From NCBI GenBank assembly GCA_963748485.1, contig CAVVJF010000009.1, positions 1,116,001 through 1,180,000 on the forward strand: a stretch of DNA of 64,000 bases, read 5' to 3'. The notes beneath the pieces were generated by a model. The model worked only from the letters and a program-made list of their open reading frames with translations, ran no database searches and was not told the origin of the DNA. Below are positions 44,780 through 53,926 of this stretch, piece by piece; within the stretch, counting starts at the first letter, position 1, and each line of letters begins with the position of its first letter. The stretch is from DASRWT01 sp963748485 (GTDB lineage: Bacteria > Methylomirabilota > Methylomirabilia > Rokubacteriales > CSP1-6). A program made the translations under genes and the position numbers.

Positions 44780-45688
44780 TCATTGCTTGCCCTGGAACAC
44801 CCGGCCGAGGCTGGCGGGCGCGGCGTGCCGATGCGCGCCGCCCCATCCGGCCAGCACGGCGAGGCTCAGCAGGTACGGCAGCATGTCGAGCAGGAAGGGG
44901 GACAGCGGCAGTCCCCGCGCCTGCATCTGCAGCTGCAGCGAGATGGCGCCGCCGAAGAGCACGGCCCCCGCCACGGCGCGCAACGGGTGCCACTTCGCGA
45001 AGATGACCAGCGCCACCGCGATGAACCCCCGCCCTGCCGTCATCCACTCCGCCCACGTCCTCGCGACGCCGAGCGACAGGTGCGCGCCCGCGAGCCCGCC
45101 CAGCATGCCAGCCACGAACAGCGCGCGATACTGTACGGCGTAGGGATCCCAGCCCGCCGCGAAAGCCGCTGCCGGGTTCTCTCCCACCGCGCGAAGGGCA
45201 AGCCCCCACCGGGTCCGGAACAATACCCACCAGGCGGCCACCGCCAGCGGGACCGCCGCGTAGGCGAGCGGGTCCTGGGCGAACAGCGCCCCCACCACGG
45301 GCAGGTCGGCGAGGACGGGGATGCGCACCTCGGCCAGCCCCTCGATGCGGCTGCCGACGAAGCGCGCCCCGAGCAGCGCGGACAGGCCGACGCCGGCAAA
45401 CATCAAGGCCAGCCCGGTCGCGAGCTGATTCGCCCGCCGCCGCACGACCAGGAACGCGAAGAGCAGGTTGAAGAGGCCGCCGGCGAGGGCGGCGGCGGCC
45501 ACGCCCACCGTTGCGCTGCCCGTCAGCACGGTGGCGATGAAGCCGACCACGGCTCCCATCAGCATGACGCCCTCTAGCCCCAAGTTGACGATGCCGGCCC
45601 GCTCGCTCATCAGCTCGGACAGCGTCGCGTACAGGAGCGGCGTGCCGGAGAGCAGCGCGCCGGACAGGAGTCCGCGCAGCGCGTTCAT
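44780..45688 (-). CDS. BMP-type ABC transporter permease 2
   Basis: A 302-aa permease with about nine hydrophobic helices, of the family BPD_transp_2 (YufQ/NupQ-like): TLSELMSERAGIVNLGLEGV, the coupling loop RTRWGLALRAVGENPAAAFA and GLAGAHLSLGVARTWAEWMT. It starts within the stop codon of permease 1 (ATGA overlap). The two permeases form the heterodimeric channel. Confidence 0.92.
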   Translation of the reverse strand: MNALRGLLSGALLSGTPLLYATLSELMSERAGIVNLGLEGVMLMGAVVGFIATVLTGSATVGVAAAALAGGLFNLLFAFLVVRRRANQLATGLALMFAGVGLSALLGARFVGSRIEGLAEVRIPVLADLPVVGALFAQDPLAYAAVPLAVAAWWVLFRTRWGLALRAVGENPAAAFAAGWDPYAVQYRALFVAGMLGGLAGAHLSLGVARTWAEWMTAGRGFIAVALVIFAKWHPLRAVAGAVLFGGAISLQLQMQARGLPLSPFLLDMLPYLLSLAVLAGWGGAHRHAAPASLGRVFQGKQ

Positions 45689-46686
45689 GCGCGCCGCCCA
45701 CCTTCGCGGGCAAGGACCACGAACAGCACGACTGCCATCAAGATGTTCACCACCGACCCCGGCAGGGCCTGGGTCATCTGGAGGATGTCGCCGCCGGCGG
45801 TGATGATGGCCAGCCCGAAGGCCGCCACCACGATCCCCACCGGGTGCCCGCCCGCCATCCAGCTGATCAGGAAGCCCGAGTATCCATAGCCCGGGGACAG
45901 GCTCGGCCGCAAGCGTCCCTGAATCGCCGAGACCTCCGCCATCCCCGCGAGCCCCGCGAGACCGCCCCCGACGAACATCAGCGCGATCACGTAGCGGTTG
46001 ATGGGGATTCCCACCCGGCGGGCGGCCTCCGCATTGCCGCCGATGGCCCGCAGCTCCAGCCCCCATCGCGTCCGGGCCAGGACGAAGGTGACGAGGGCGA
46101 CGGCGACGCTGGCGAAGACGAAGCCCAGGTGCGCGCGCGTCCCCCAGAAGGACGGCAGGACGGCGGCGGGGACGAACTCGACCGTCTGCGGATAGTTGAC
46201 ACCCTCCGGGTCCTTCCATGGCCCGAAGACGACGAAGTTCACCAGGAGAATGGCGACGTAGTTCAGCAGGAGGGTGGAGATCGTCTCGCTCGCCCAGCCG
46301 CGCACCCGGAGGAACCCGGCCAGGGCGGCCCAGGCGCCCCCGCCGGCGGCGCCGAGCACGGCCATCAGGGGGAGCAGGAGCCAGCCCGGCATCGAGGGCA
46401 GCGTGATGGCGGCCCAGGTCGCGCAGAGCGCGCCGATGAAGATCTGTCCCTCGCCGCCGACATTGATGAGCCAGATCCGGGCGGGGACGGCGGCGGCGAG
46501 GCCGGCCAAGACGAGGGGAATCATCTTCACGACGGTCTCCGAGAGACCGTAGCCGCTGCCGAGGGTGGCGACGAAGATGTCGGCGTAGGCCGTGAGCGGG
46601 TTCCGGCCGAAGACGAGCAGCACGGCCGCGAAGACGCCGAGGGCGAGCGCCAGCAGCCCGACCAGGCGCCGGATACCTTCAGCCAC
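45685..46686 (-). CDS. BMP-type ABC transporter permease 1
   Basis: A 333-aa permease of the YufP/NupP type with about ten hydrophobic helices: IPLVLAGLAAAVPARIWLIN, INVGGEGQIFIGALCATW, RTRWGLELRAIGGNAEAARR (coupling loop) and SPGYGYSGFLISWMAGGHPV. The GTG start at 46686 overlaps the ATPase gene by 8 nt, and the end overlaps permease 2 by 4 nt, so all are translated from one message. Confidence 0.92.
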   Translation of the reverse strand: MAEGIRRLVGLLALALGVFAAVLLVFGRNPLTAYADIFVATLGSGYGLSETVVKMIPLVLAGLAAAVPARIWLINVGGEGQIFIGALCATWAAITLPSMPGWLLLPLMAVLGAAGGGAWAALAGFLRVRGWASETISTLLLNYVAILLVNFVVFGPWKDPEGVNYPQTVEFVPAAVLPSFWGTRAHLGFVFASVAVALVTFVLARTRWGLELRAIGGNAEAARRVGIPINRYVIALMFVGGGLAGLAGMAEVSAIQGRLRPSLSPGYGYSGFLISWMAGGHPVGIVVAAFGLAIITAGGDILQMTQALPGSVVNILMAVVLFVVLAREGGRRA

Positions 46687-48214
46687 GGTGTAGCGGCCGC
46701 CCGCCCGTCATCAGGTAGCCGACCTGCTCCACCGTCAGCTCGCCGGGCGTGCCCGCGCCGGCGATGCGGCCGCGGAACATCACGAGCAGGCGATCGGCGA
46801 GCGCGTAGAGCTCGCCGAGGTCCTCGGACACCAGGAGTATGCCGGCGCCGGCGGCGCGCGCCCGCCGCAGCAGGGCGCGGGCGGCCGCCGCGCTGCGGGC
46901 GTCGAGGCCACGGGTGGGATAGAAGGCCACGATCAACCGAGGGTCGGCAGCCAGCTCGCGGGCGAGGACCACGCGCTGGACATTGCCCCCAGAGAGCGCG
47001 CCGAGGGGCCGATCCGTGGCGCCCACGGTCACCCCCAGGCGCTCGAGCGAGCGCTCGAGGTCGGCACGGGCGCTCGTCCAGTCAATGGCGAGGCCGCCGC
47101 GGCGCGCGTACCGGCGCGTGTCGCCGAGCACCATGTTCTCCAGTATCGTGAGGCTCCCGACGCCCGCCATGGCGAGCGCGTCCTCGGGGATGAACACGAC
47201 ACCGGCGGCCCGGATGTCGCGCACCGAGGCGCCGGTGACATCACGGCCGGCGAGGACGACGCGCCCGCCCTCGAGCGGTTCCAGGCCGAGAATCACGTCT
47301 CCCAGCTCGCGCTGGCCATTGCCGGCGACGCCGGCCACGCCCACGATCTCCCCCGGCCAGATCGCGAGATCGATCCCATCGAGGCGCGTCCCCCAGCCGT
47401 CGGCGCGCGTGCTCGCGCCGCGCAGCTCGAGGACCGGCGGCGTAGCGGCCCGCTCGACGGGGAGGGGCTCGGTCGCCCCGGCCTCCCGCACGGGTGTGTC
47501 GAACATCAGCGACACCAGCGCCGCCTCGGTGGCCTCCGCGCGCGCAAGGCTGCCCGCCACCACCCCCTGCCGCATGACGGTGATGCGGTCGGCGCCGGCC
47601 AGGACCTCCGGGAGCTTGTGCGTGATCAGGACGACCGCGTACCCGTCGCGGCGGAGGTGCCCGAAGGTCTCGAGGAGGCGCTCGACCTCGTGGGGCGCCA
47701 GCCCCCGGGTGGGCTCGTCGAGGATGAGGATGCGCGCCTCGGCGAGGAGCAGCTTGACGATCTCCACCCGTTGCCGCTCGCCCACCGAGAGTCGCCCCAG
47801 CGGGGCAGCCGCGTCCACGGCCAGCCCATAGCGGTCCGAGGCCTCCGCGATACGTCGCGCGACCGCGGCTCTATTCAGCACCGCCGGCGGGTCGGGCAGG
47901 AAGAGAGCGATGTTCTCGGCCACGCTCAGCGCGGGAATCTGCACGAGCTCCTGAAACACCATGCCGATGCCCCGCCGACGGGCGTCCTGGGGCGACCCGA
48001 TCCGGACCGGCTTTCCCTCGTGAAGGATCTCGCCGCTGTCCGCGCGGTAGAACCCGTAGAGGATCTTCATGAGCGTGCTCTTGCCGGCCCCGTTCTCGCC
48101 GATCAGCGCATGGACCTCACCCGGGTAGACGTCGAGGTCGACCCGATCGTTGGCCCGTACTCCAGGGAAGGACTTCGTGATGGCGCGGAGGCTCAGAATG
48201 GGGGCGGCGCGCAT
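46679..48214 (-). CDS. Double ATPase subunit of the BMP-type ABC importer
   Basis: A 511-aa protein with two ABC domains (YufO/RbsA-like). Domain 1 is complete: Walker A GENGAGKST, signature LSVGERQRVEIVKLLL, Walker B ILILDEPTRGL. Domain 2 has a degenerate Walker A (GVAGNGQREL) and signature LSGGNVQRVVLARELA, as usual in this family. It is the first gene of the four-gene importer operon and is divergent from the AllG-like gene, with the shared promoter region at 48215-48270 only 56 bp long. Confidence 0.93.
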   Translation of the reverse strand: MRAAPILSLRAITKSFPGVRANDRVDLDVYPGEVHALIGENGAGKSTLMKILYGFYRADSGEILHEGKPVRIGSPQDARRRGIGMVFQELVQIPALSVAENIALFLPDPPAVLNRAAVARRIAEASDRYGLAVDAAAPLGRLSVGERQRVEIVKLLLAEARILILDEPTRGLAPHEVERLLETFGHLRRDGYAVVLITHKLPEVLAGADRITVMRQGVVAGSLARAEATEAALVSLMFDTPVREAGATEPLPVERAATPPVLELRGASTRADGWGTRLDGIDLAIWPGEIVGVAGVAGNGQRELGDVILGLEPLEGGRVVLAGRDVTGASVRDIRAAGVVFIPEDALAMAGVGSLTILENMVLGDTRRYARRGGLAIDWTSARADLERSLERLGVTVGATDRPLGALSGGNVQRVVLARELAADPRLIVAFYPTRGLDARSAAAARALLRRARAAGAGILLVSEDLGELYALADRLLVMFRGRIAGAGTPGELTVEQVGYLMTGGRPLHRG

Positions 48215-48270
48215 CGCCCGATACTATAATATCCGCCGCATGACGCGAGCTCGATCGTGAGGACCCGCCG

Positions 48271-49521
48271 GTGGCCGTGAACGTCGCCGCCGCCAACCGC
48301 GAGGCGCTGGAGCGGCTGTGCCGCGCGCGCCCCGCCTGGACCGGAGTCCGCCTCGCGCGGGAGGCGCTCGCGCTCGACGGCCGGCAGCTCCTCCACGCCG
48401 GCCCTCCCATCGGCTGGGAGGGAATGTGCGGCCCGATGCGAGGCGCGGTGCGGGCCGCCATCCTCTTCGAGGGCTGGGCGCGATCGCCCGAGGACGCCGA
48501 CGCGCTCGCGGGATCGGGCGAGGTCGCCTTCGCGCCATGCCACGCCCGCGGCGCGGTCGGGCCGATGGCCGGGATCATCTCGCCGGGCACGCCGCTCCTC
48601 GTCGTGGAAGATCGCGTGAACGGAACAGCCGCGTACTCCTTCATCGCCGATGGTCCGTGGGGTCATCAGCTCCGCTTCGGCGCCCACAGCCCCGAAACGC
48701 TGTCCGGCCTGGCCTGGATCCGAGACGTGGTGGCGCCCGCCTTCTCGGTCGTGCTCGAGCGCGAGGGCCCGATCGACCTCGCGAGCCTGATGGCCCAGGC
48801 CCTCGCCATGGGCGACGAGATGCACATGCGGAATGCCGCCGCCACCGGGCTCCTGGCGCGCCGCCTGGCCGCGCCGCTGGTCGCGGCCGTGCCGAAGGCG
48901 GCCGAGCTGGAAGCCGTGCTCCGGTTCGTGACCCGCGACAATGACCAGTTCTTCCTGGCCTGGTCGATGTGCGCGGCCAAGGCTGCCACCCGCGCCATCG
49001 ACGGTCTGGAGGGCTCCACCGTCGTGTCCACGATGGCCCGCAACGGCGTCGAGTTCGGCATTCGCGTGGCCGGGACCGGCGACCGTTGGTTCACGGGGCC
49101 CGCCAGCGTGGTCGAGGGCCTCTACTTCCCCGGCTTCGGCGCCGCCGACGCCAATCTCGACACGGGCGACTCCGCGATCATGGAGACGTATGGGCTCGGC
49201 GGCCTGGCCATGGCGGCCTCCCCGGCTGTCCAGAAGATTGTCGGCGCCCGGTCCTTCGCCGACGCCGTCGCCACCACCCGCGAGATGGCGGAGATCTGTG
49301 TCGGCGCCAACCCCCTCTTTCCCATCGCCGCCTGCGGGAGCGAGGGGACGCCGACCGGTATCGACATCCGCCGGGTCGTGCAGAGCGGGATCGTGCCGAA
49401 GATCAACACCGCCATCGCCCACGCCCGCGCCTCCCGCATGATCGGGGCGGGCATCGCCACGCCGCCGTCGGAGCCGTTCGTGGAGGCGCTGGTCGCCTTC
49501 GGCGAGCGCTATCCCGGCTGA
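48271..49521 (+). CDS. allG: AllG-like oxamate carbamoyltransferase subunit (DUF1116, YlbE family)
   Basis: A full-length 416-aa homologue of E. coli YlbE/AllG. Shared stretches include LLHAGPPIGWEGMCGPMRGA, GWARSPEDADAL, FAPCHARGAVGPMAGI, LMAQALAMGDEMHMRNAAAT, VVSTMARNGVEFGIRVAG and DTGDSAIMETYGLGGLAM. In E. coli AllF, AllG and AllH together form oxamate transcarbamylase, which phosphorolyses oxalurate to oxamate and carbamoyl phosphate. The GTG at 48271 has GAGG 8 nt upstream. AllF follows 23 bp on. AllH is not found in the window. Confidence 0.9.
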   Translation: MAVNVAAANREALERLCRARPAWTGVRLAREALALDGRQLLHAGPPIGWEGMCGPMRGAVRAAILFEGWARSPEDADALAGSGEVAFAPCHARGAVGPMAGIISPGTPLLVVEDRVNGTAAYSFIADGPWGHQLRFGAHSPETLSGLAWIRDVVAPAFSVVLEREGPIDLASLMAQALAMGDEMHMRNAAATGLLARRLAAPLVAAVPKAAELEAVLRFVTRDNDQFFLAWSMCAAKAATRAIDGLEGSTVVSTMARNGVEFGIRVAGTGDRWFTGPASVVEGLYFPGFGAADANLDTGDSAIMETYGLGGLAMAASPAVQKIVGARSFADAVATTREMAEICVGANPLFPIAACGSEGTPTGIDIRRVVQSGIVPKINTAIAHARASRMIGAGIATPPSEPFVEALVAFGERYPG

Positions 49522-49544
49522 GCCGGCCCCGCACCGCAAGAGCG

Positions 49545-51095
49545 ATGCCGGTCCGCGCGCTGGTGTTGCGCTCCTACTATCGCGATTCGATGGTCCTGAT
49601 GGGCGTGGCCGCCGAGATGCGCGCGCTGGCCGGCGTGCGCGAGGCGGCCGCGCTCATGGGAACGCCGGCCAACCAGGAGCTGCTGGCCTCGGCGGGGCTA
49701 GCCACCACGGAGACCGGGGGCGCCACCCCGTCCGACCTCGTCCTCGCCGTGTCCGCCGAGTCGGACGCCGCCGCCGCGGACGCGCTCGCCGCCGCCCGCG
49801 TCCGGCTGGAGGAAGGCCAGCGCGCCCGCGAGACGGGCGGGACGAGCCGGCCCCGCACACTCGAGACGGCGCTGCGCCAGTTGCCGGACGCCAACCTGGT
49901 CTCGATCTCGGTGCCGGGCGAGTACGCGAAGCTCGAGGCCCTCGCGGCTCTTCGCCGTGGGCTGCACGTATTCCTCTTCAGCGACAATGTCAGCCTCGAT
50001 GACGAGATCGAGCTCAAGCGGCTGGCCGTATCCAGGGGGCTCTTCTGCATGGGTCCCGATTGCGGCACTGCCTATCTCGGCGGCGTCGGCCTCGGTTTTG
50101 CGAATGCGGTGGCCCGCGGCCGCGTCGGCTGCATCGCCGCGTCCGGCACCGGGCTCCAGGCAGTCGCCTCCCACCTGACCGCCCTCGGCGAGGGCGTCTC
50201 GCACGGCATCGGCGTGGGCGGCCGCGACCTCTCGGCGGCGGTCGGCGGCGCGATGACGACTTTCGCCCTCGCTGCCCTCGCCCGCGATCCCGCGACCGAC
50301 GCGATCGTGCTCGTCACCAAGCCGCCCGCGCCCGAGGTGCTCCCCGCTCTCGAGGGCGCGCTCCGCGACGTCTCAAAGCCCGTCGTGGTCTGCGCGCTTG
50401 GCGCCACCGCGCGGCCGGGGGCTCCCGGGACCTGGGTCGCAAGCCTCGAGGACGCCGCCGCCGCCGGCGCCGCCGGCGTGCAGGGCCGGCCGTGGTCGCC
50501 TCGCCCTTTCGCGGACCCCGCCTACGTCCGCGCTCGGCTGGCGGCCCTGGCCGCGCGGCCATCATCATCCGCGGGCGGACTGCTCGGCCTCTTCACCGGC
50601 GGCACGCTCGCGCACGAGGCGCGACTCCTCCTCGAGCCGCTGCTGGGGCCGGTGGCCGGCAATCTCGGCGGCCCCACCGCGGGACTCCACCACGTCCTGG
50701 ACCTCGGGGCCGATGAGTTCACGCGGGGCCGGCCCCATCCCATGATCGACGTCGCCGCCCGGGACGGCCGCGTGCGCGAGGCAGGCGGCAACGCCGACGT
50801 GAGGGTGCTGCTCCTCGACCTCGTGCTGGGCCACGCCGCTCACCCGGATCCGGCTCCGTCGCTGGCCGCGGCCGCCGCCGAGGCGCGGCGCGCGGCGGCG
50901 AAGGCCGGACGCTCCCTCATGGTGGTGGCGTCCGTCGTCGGCACCGACGGGGATCCGCAGGGCCTAGACGCCCAGCGCCGCGCGCTGGAGACGGCCGGCA
51001 TCGAGGTCCTTCCCTCGAACGCGCAGGCCGCGCGCTTCGCGGCGCTGCTGCTGAGACCGGACTACGCGCGGCACCTCCTGGGAGCCGCGTCATGA
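49545..51095 (+). CDS. allF: AllF/FdrA-like oxamate carbamoyltransferase subunit, lacking its C-terminal segment
   Basis: A 516-aa homologue of E. coli FdrA (AllF), built on the succinyl-CoA-synthetase alpha fold. Matching motifs: MGTPANQELL, LPDANLVSISVPGEYA, VFLFSDNVSLDDEIELKRLA, CMGPDCGTAYLGG, AASGTGLQAVASHL, HGIGVGGRDLSAAVGG, FTGGTLAHEARLLLEPL and FTRGRPHPMID. The E. coli protein ends with about 45 more residues (INIGLRSFALEL...); here these are a separate ORF that starts inside this stop codon (ATGA). The active enzyme presumably needs both pieces plus AllG. Confidence 0.9.
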   Translation: MPVRALVLRSYYRDSMVLMGVAAEMRALAGVREAAALMGTPANQELLASAGLATTETGGATPSDLVLAVSAESDAAAADALAAARVRLEEGQRARETGGTSRPRTLETALRQLPDANLVSISVPGEYAKLEALAALRRGLHVFLFSDNVSLDDEIELKRLAVSRGLFCMGPDCGTAYLGGVGLGFANAVARGRVGCIAASGTGLQAVASHLTALGEGVSHGIGVGGRDLSAAVGGAMTTFALAALARDPATDAIVLVTKPPAPEVLPALEGALRDVSKPVVVCALGATARPGAPGTWVASLEDAAAAGAAGVQGRPWSPRPFADPAYVRARLAALAARPSSSAGGLLGLFTGGTLAHEARLLLEPLLGPVAGNLGGPTAGLHHVLDLGADEFTRGRPHPMIDVAARDGRVREAGGNADVRVLLLDLVLGHAAHPDPAPSLAAAAAEARRAAAKAGRSLMVVASVVGTDGDPQGLDAQRRALETAGIEVLPSNAQAARFAALLLRPDYARHLLGAAS

Positions 51096-51265
51096 GCGCG
51101 GAGGCCGTGCTGGGACAACCCCTGCGCGTGGTGAACATCGGGCTCGAGCACTTCGCGCGCGAGCTGGAGGCGCGGGGCGTGGTCGTTGTGCACGTGGACT
51201 GGCGTCCTCCCGCCGGCGGCGCCGCCGTCGCCGCCCTGCTCGCCCGTCTCGACGAGAACGGCTGA
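51092..51265 (+). CDS. Split-off C-terminal segment of AllF/FdrA (57 aa)
   Basis: A small ORF, ATG overlapping the TGA of the AllF-like gene by 4 nt. Its sequence (LRVVNIGLEHFARELEARG, VVVHVDWRPPAGG, ALLARLDENG) aligns with the last 45-50 residues of intact E. coli FdrA, which read INIGLRSFALELQ...VVHYQWSPVAGG...LARLLERL. The reading frame, coupling and codon use are intact. It is therefore a natural gene split rather than decay, as far as sequence can tell. Too short for many gene callers. Confidence 0.8.
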   Translation: MSAEAVLGQPLRVVNIGLEHFARELEARGVVVVHVDWRPPAGGAAVAALLARLDENG

Positions 51266-51306
51266 CCGGATCATGCCCGAGCGCGAACGGCCGCCGGCGC
51301 CTGACG

Positions 51307-52716
51307 CTAGCGGGTGGCCGTGGACTGGCGGCCGACTAGCTCCGCGATGAGGGCGTTGAGCTCGGCCGCCTGCGCCTCCCGCGAGTACGTCCGGGCGCGC
51401 GGGTCCGGCAGAGGCGCGGAGTCGTCGCGCCGCAACGCGCCTCGTTCGTGTCGCTCGACGAGGGTGCGCACCGCGCGGGTCACCCCCTCGACATCGTCGA
51501 CGTCGCAGACGGTGGCGTCGCCGTACTCATCCAGCAGCGCGGCGACATCGCTCCCCGCCGGCACCAGCGCGAGGATGTGCCGGCCGAGCGCCATCGCCTC
51601 GTAGAGCTTGCCGGGGATCGTGCCGCCCTTCGCCGTCCCCTCGTTGTTGACGGTGACGAGGAGCACGTCCGAGGCCAGGCTCGTCTCGATGCTCGCCGCC
51701 CAGCTGAGAGTTCCCACGTCGCGCACGCTCGCCTCGAGCCCGTGCTGGACGATGCGCCTGGGCAGACTCTGGTCGAGCCCGGTGTAGGTGACGAGCGGGA
51801 GCCTGTCATCGCCTCCGAGATCTCCCCGGATGCGGGCCAGCGCGTCCACGAGGGCGCTCGTTCGGTTCCCGCCCTGCTGGGCCCCCCCGAAATGAATACG
51901 CAGCCGCCCGTCCGCGGAGCGCGGGGGAACGCGCAGCGACTGGGCGGGCCGCAGGTCGTGACCGTTCCGGATCAGGCGCACGGGCAGCCGGCCCCGCGCA
52001 CGCTCGACGTAGGCGGTGAGGTGACGCTGCCATGACGGCGACACGGTGACGATCGCGTCAGCCCGGCCGAGCACGGCGGCCTGGAGGCGGCGCACGAGGC
52101 GCTCATGAACGGCGCCCGGCGGCCACTGCGCGGGATCGTCCAGCCACAGATCGCGGAAGTCGGCGATCCAGGGCACGTGCCTCCGGCGGCGAAGCGCCAG
52201 CCCGGCGAGGTGGCAGACGTGCGGCGGACCGCTGGTCACGATGCAGTCCGGTCTGTTCAGGCGGCTCTGCGCGAGCACTGCCCGCGTGACCCTGGCGACC
52301 CAGTGAAGCTCACGCGCCGGCGCCAGACCCAACACGCGCCGCTGGACAGCGCCGCCGAGGCGCCGCAAGGAGGGGGCCCAGCGCTTCAAGAGCCAGTCGC
52401 CCGCGTTCTCGATGTCGCCCGGGAATACCGAATGCAGGCGGTGGACGATCACCCCATCCGAGGGGAGCTCGCTCAGCAGGCTTTGATCGAACCGGCGATG
52501 CCAGGACGGCCGATCGGAGCAGAACACGTGAACGGTATGCCCGGCTCCCGCCAGGTACTTCGTGAAGCCGAGAGCCCGCCAGATGCCCGGGCCGCTGATT
52601 GGCGGAAAATCAAAGGTGACGAGAAAGATCGTCAGCGGTCCTCGGTGCCCGAGGGGCCGAGCGTACCCGTCGCGTTCCGTGCAGGACGCCTGCATCGTGT
52701 CCATGCGCACGTCCAT
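51307..52716 (-). CDS. GT4-type glycosyltransferase (GT-B fold)
   Basis: A 469-aa protein. The N-terminal acceptor domain has LVTFDFPPISGPGIWRALGF and YLAGAGHTVHVFCSD. The middle includes IADFRDLWLDDPAQWPPG and VTVSPSWQRHL. The C-terminal donor domain includes LRIHFGGAQQGGNRTSALVD and the sugar-nucleotide stretch IPGKLYEAMALGRHILALVP (E-x7-E-like). It probably builds a surface polysaccharide. It stands alone, convergent with the AllFG genes. Confidence 0.88.
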   Translation of the reverse strand: MDVRMDTMQASCTERDGYARPLGHRGPLTIFLVTFDFPPISGPGIWRALGFTKYLAGAGHTVHVFCSDRPSWHRRFDQSLLSELPSDGVIVHRLHSVFPGDIENAGDWLLKRWAPSLRRLGGAVQRRVLGLAPARELHWVARVTRAVLAQSRLNRPDCIVTSGPPHVCHLAGLALRRRRHVPWIADFRDLWLDDPAQWPPGAVHERLVRRLQAAVLGRADAIVTVSPSWQRHLTAYVERARGRLPVRLIRNGHDLRPAQSLRVPPRSADGRLRIHFGGAQQGGNRTSALVDALARIRGDLGGDDRLPLVTYTGLDQSLPRRIVQHGLEASVRDVGTLSWAASIETSLASDVLLVTVNNEGTAKGGTIPGKLYEAMALGRHILALVPAGSDVAALLDEYGDATVCDVDDVEGVTRAVRTLVERHERGALRRDDSAPLPDPRARTYSREAQAAELNALIAELVGRQSTATR

Positions 52717-52752
52717 GGTACACGCTTCACCCGCGGTTCGGCGGGAGGCGGC

Positions 52753-53649
52753 CTACGCTGAGCCGCGCAGGGTCTTGTTCAGAAAGTCCACGGTGCGCTG
52801 CCAGGCGAGGGCGGCGGCCGCCCGGTCGTACCGGGGCGTGGTGTCGTTGTTGAAGCCGTGTTGCGTCCCCGGGTACGTGTGCGCCGTGTACGGCACATTG
52901 CTGGCCTTCAGTGCGGCTTCGTAGGCGGGCCAGCCCGAGTTCACCCGGTCGTCGTTCTCCGCATAGTGGATGAGGAGCGGCGCCTTGATCTTCGCTACGT
53001 CGGCTGCCGCGGGCTGCGTACCGTAGAAGGGCACCGCCGCCGCGAGGTCGGGGATCCGGGTCGCCAGCATGTTCGCGATGGCCCCGCCGTAGCAGAAGCC
53101 CACGACGCCGACCGTCCCCGTGCAGTCCGGCCGGCTCTTCAGGACGCCGGCAGCGGCCACGAAGTCCTCGCGCGTCTTCGATTGGTCGAGTTTCGCGAAG
53201 GCCTCGCGGGCCTTGTCCTCGTCGCCCGGGTAGCCGCCCATCGGCGTGAGGGCGTCGGGCGCCAGCACGAGGAAGTTTTCGAGAGCCAGGCGCCGCGCGA
53301 TGTCCTCGATGTGCGGGTTGAGGCCCCGGTTCTCGTGCACCACGAGCACGCCCGGGAGCTTCGGCGCCGCCGTCTCCGGCCGGACGAGATAGGCGCGGAC
53401 CCTGCCCGTGCCCTGGGGCGACTCGTAGTCGAGCCACTGGGCCCGCAGTCGCTTGTCGTCGCGCGGGACCAGCTGCGCGTCCGCGAAGCGGGGGCTCAGG
53501 GCGTCCAGGAGCGTCGCCGCGGTCATCCCGCCGACGGCGAACTTCGCCGCGCGCTCCAGGAACCCGCGCCGGTCGATGTCGCCGTGCACGTACTGGTCGA
53601 AGAGGTTCAGCAGCTCCTGGTCGAATTCACGGGCTGTTCTACGCTCCAT
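52753..53649 (-). CDS. Dienelactone hydrolase-family protein
   Basis: A 298-aa alpha/beta hydrolase with an N-terminal region resembling a weak Tat/membrane segment (DRRGFLERAAKFAVGGMTAA). The catalytic triad is Cys in GVVGFCYGGAIAN, Asp in IHYAENDDRVN and His in YPGTQHGFNND. VLVVHENRGLNPHIEDIARR is the usual oxyanion and Glu segment. The ATG at 53649 follows AAGGAGG at 6 nt, preferred to one 66 nt upstream. Acts on lactones or related esters. Confidence 0.9.
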   Translation of the reverse strand: MERRTAREFDQELLNLFDQYVHGDIDRRGFLERAAKFAVGGMTAATLLDALSPRFADAQLVPRDDKRLRAQWLDYESPQGTGRVRAYLVRPETAAPKLPGVLVVHENRGLNPHIEDIARRLALENFLVLAPDALTPMGGYPGDEDKAREAFAKLDQSKTREDFVAAAGVLKSRPDCTGTVGVVGFCYGGAIANMLATRIPDLAAAVPFYGTQPAAADVAKIKAPLLIHYAENDDRVNSGWPAYEAALKASNVPYTAHTYPGTQHGFNNDTTPRYDRAAAALAWQRTVDFLNKTLRGSA

Positions 53650-53696
53650 ATCGGCCTCCTTCCCGGGGCCACCATGGAGCCGGCCCCAAAGACCTA

Positions 53697-53724
53697 GGGC
53701 GCAGAGTGTGGTCACTCTGCGCCC
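53697..53724 (-). terminator. Hairpin downstream of tRNA-Asp
   Basis: A perfect 12-bp stem (GGGCGCAGAGTG / CACTCTGCGCCC) with a 4-nt loop, 14 bp beyond the 3' end of the tRNA on its strand. The minus strand then reads TAGGTCTTT, a weak U-tract. Confidence 0.6.
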
Positions 53725-53738
53725 TCGTTGCGTTTGAA

Positions 53739-53816
53739 TGGCGGGCTCGACGGGACTTGAACCCGCGACCTCTGGATTGACAGTCCAGTGTGCTAACCAG
53801 GCTGCACCACGAGCCC
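53739..53816 (-). tRNA. tRNA-Asp (anticodon GTC)
   Basis: A 78-nt cloverleaf with encoded CCA. The acceptor stem GGGCTCG pairs with CGAGCCC. The anticodon arm is CTGGA-CTGTCAA-TCCAG, loop anticodon GTC. The T arm is GCGGG-TTCAAGT-CCCGT. All stems pair perfectly. Confidence 0.97.
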
Positions 53817-53926
53817 GTGGCGGAACGTTACGAGACTACACGAGCGAGCCGGGGCTTGCAATCACCCCACGCACCGCCCGCGAGTCCCGCCGAGACCCGG
53901 AAGCGCGCCGACCGTCCGCGCGCTCC

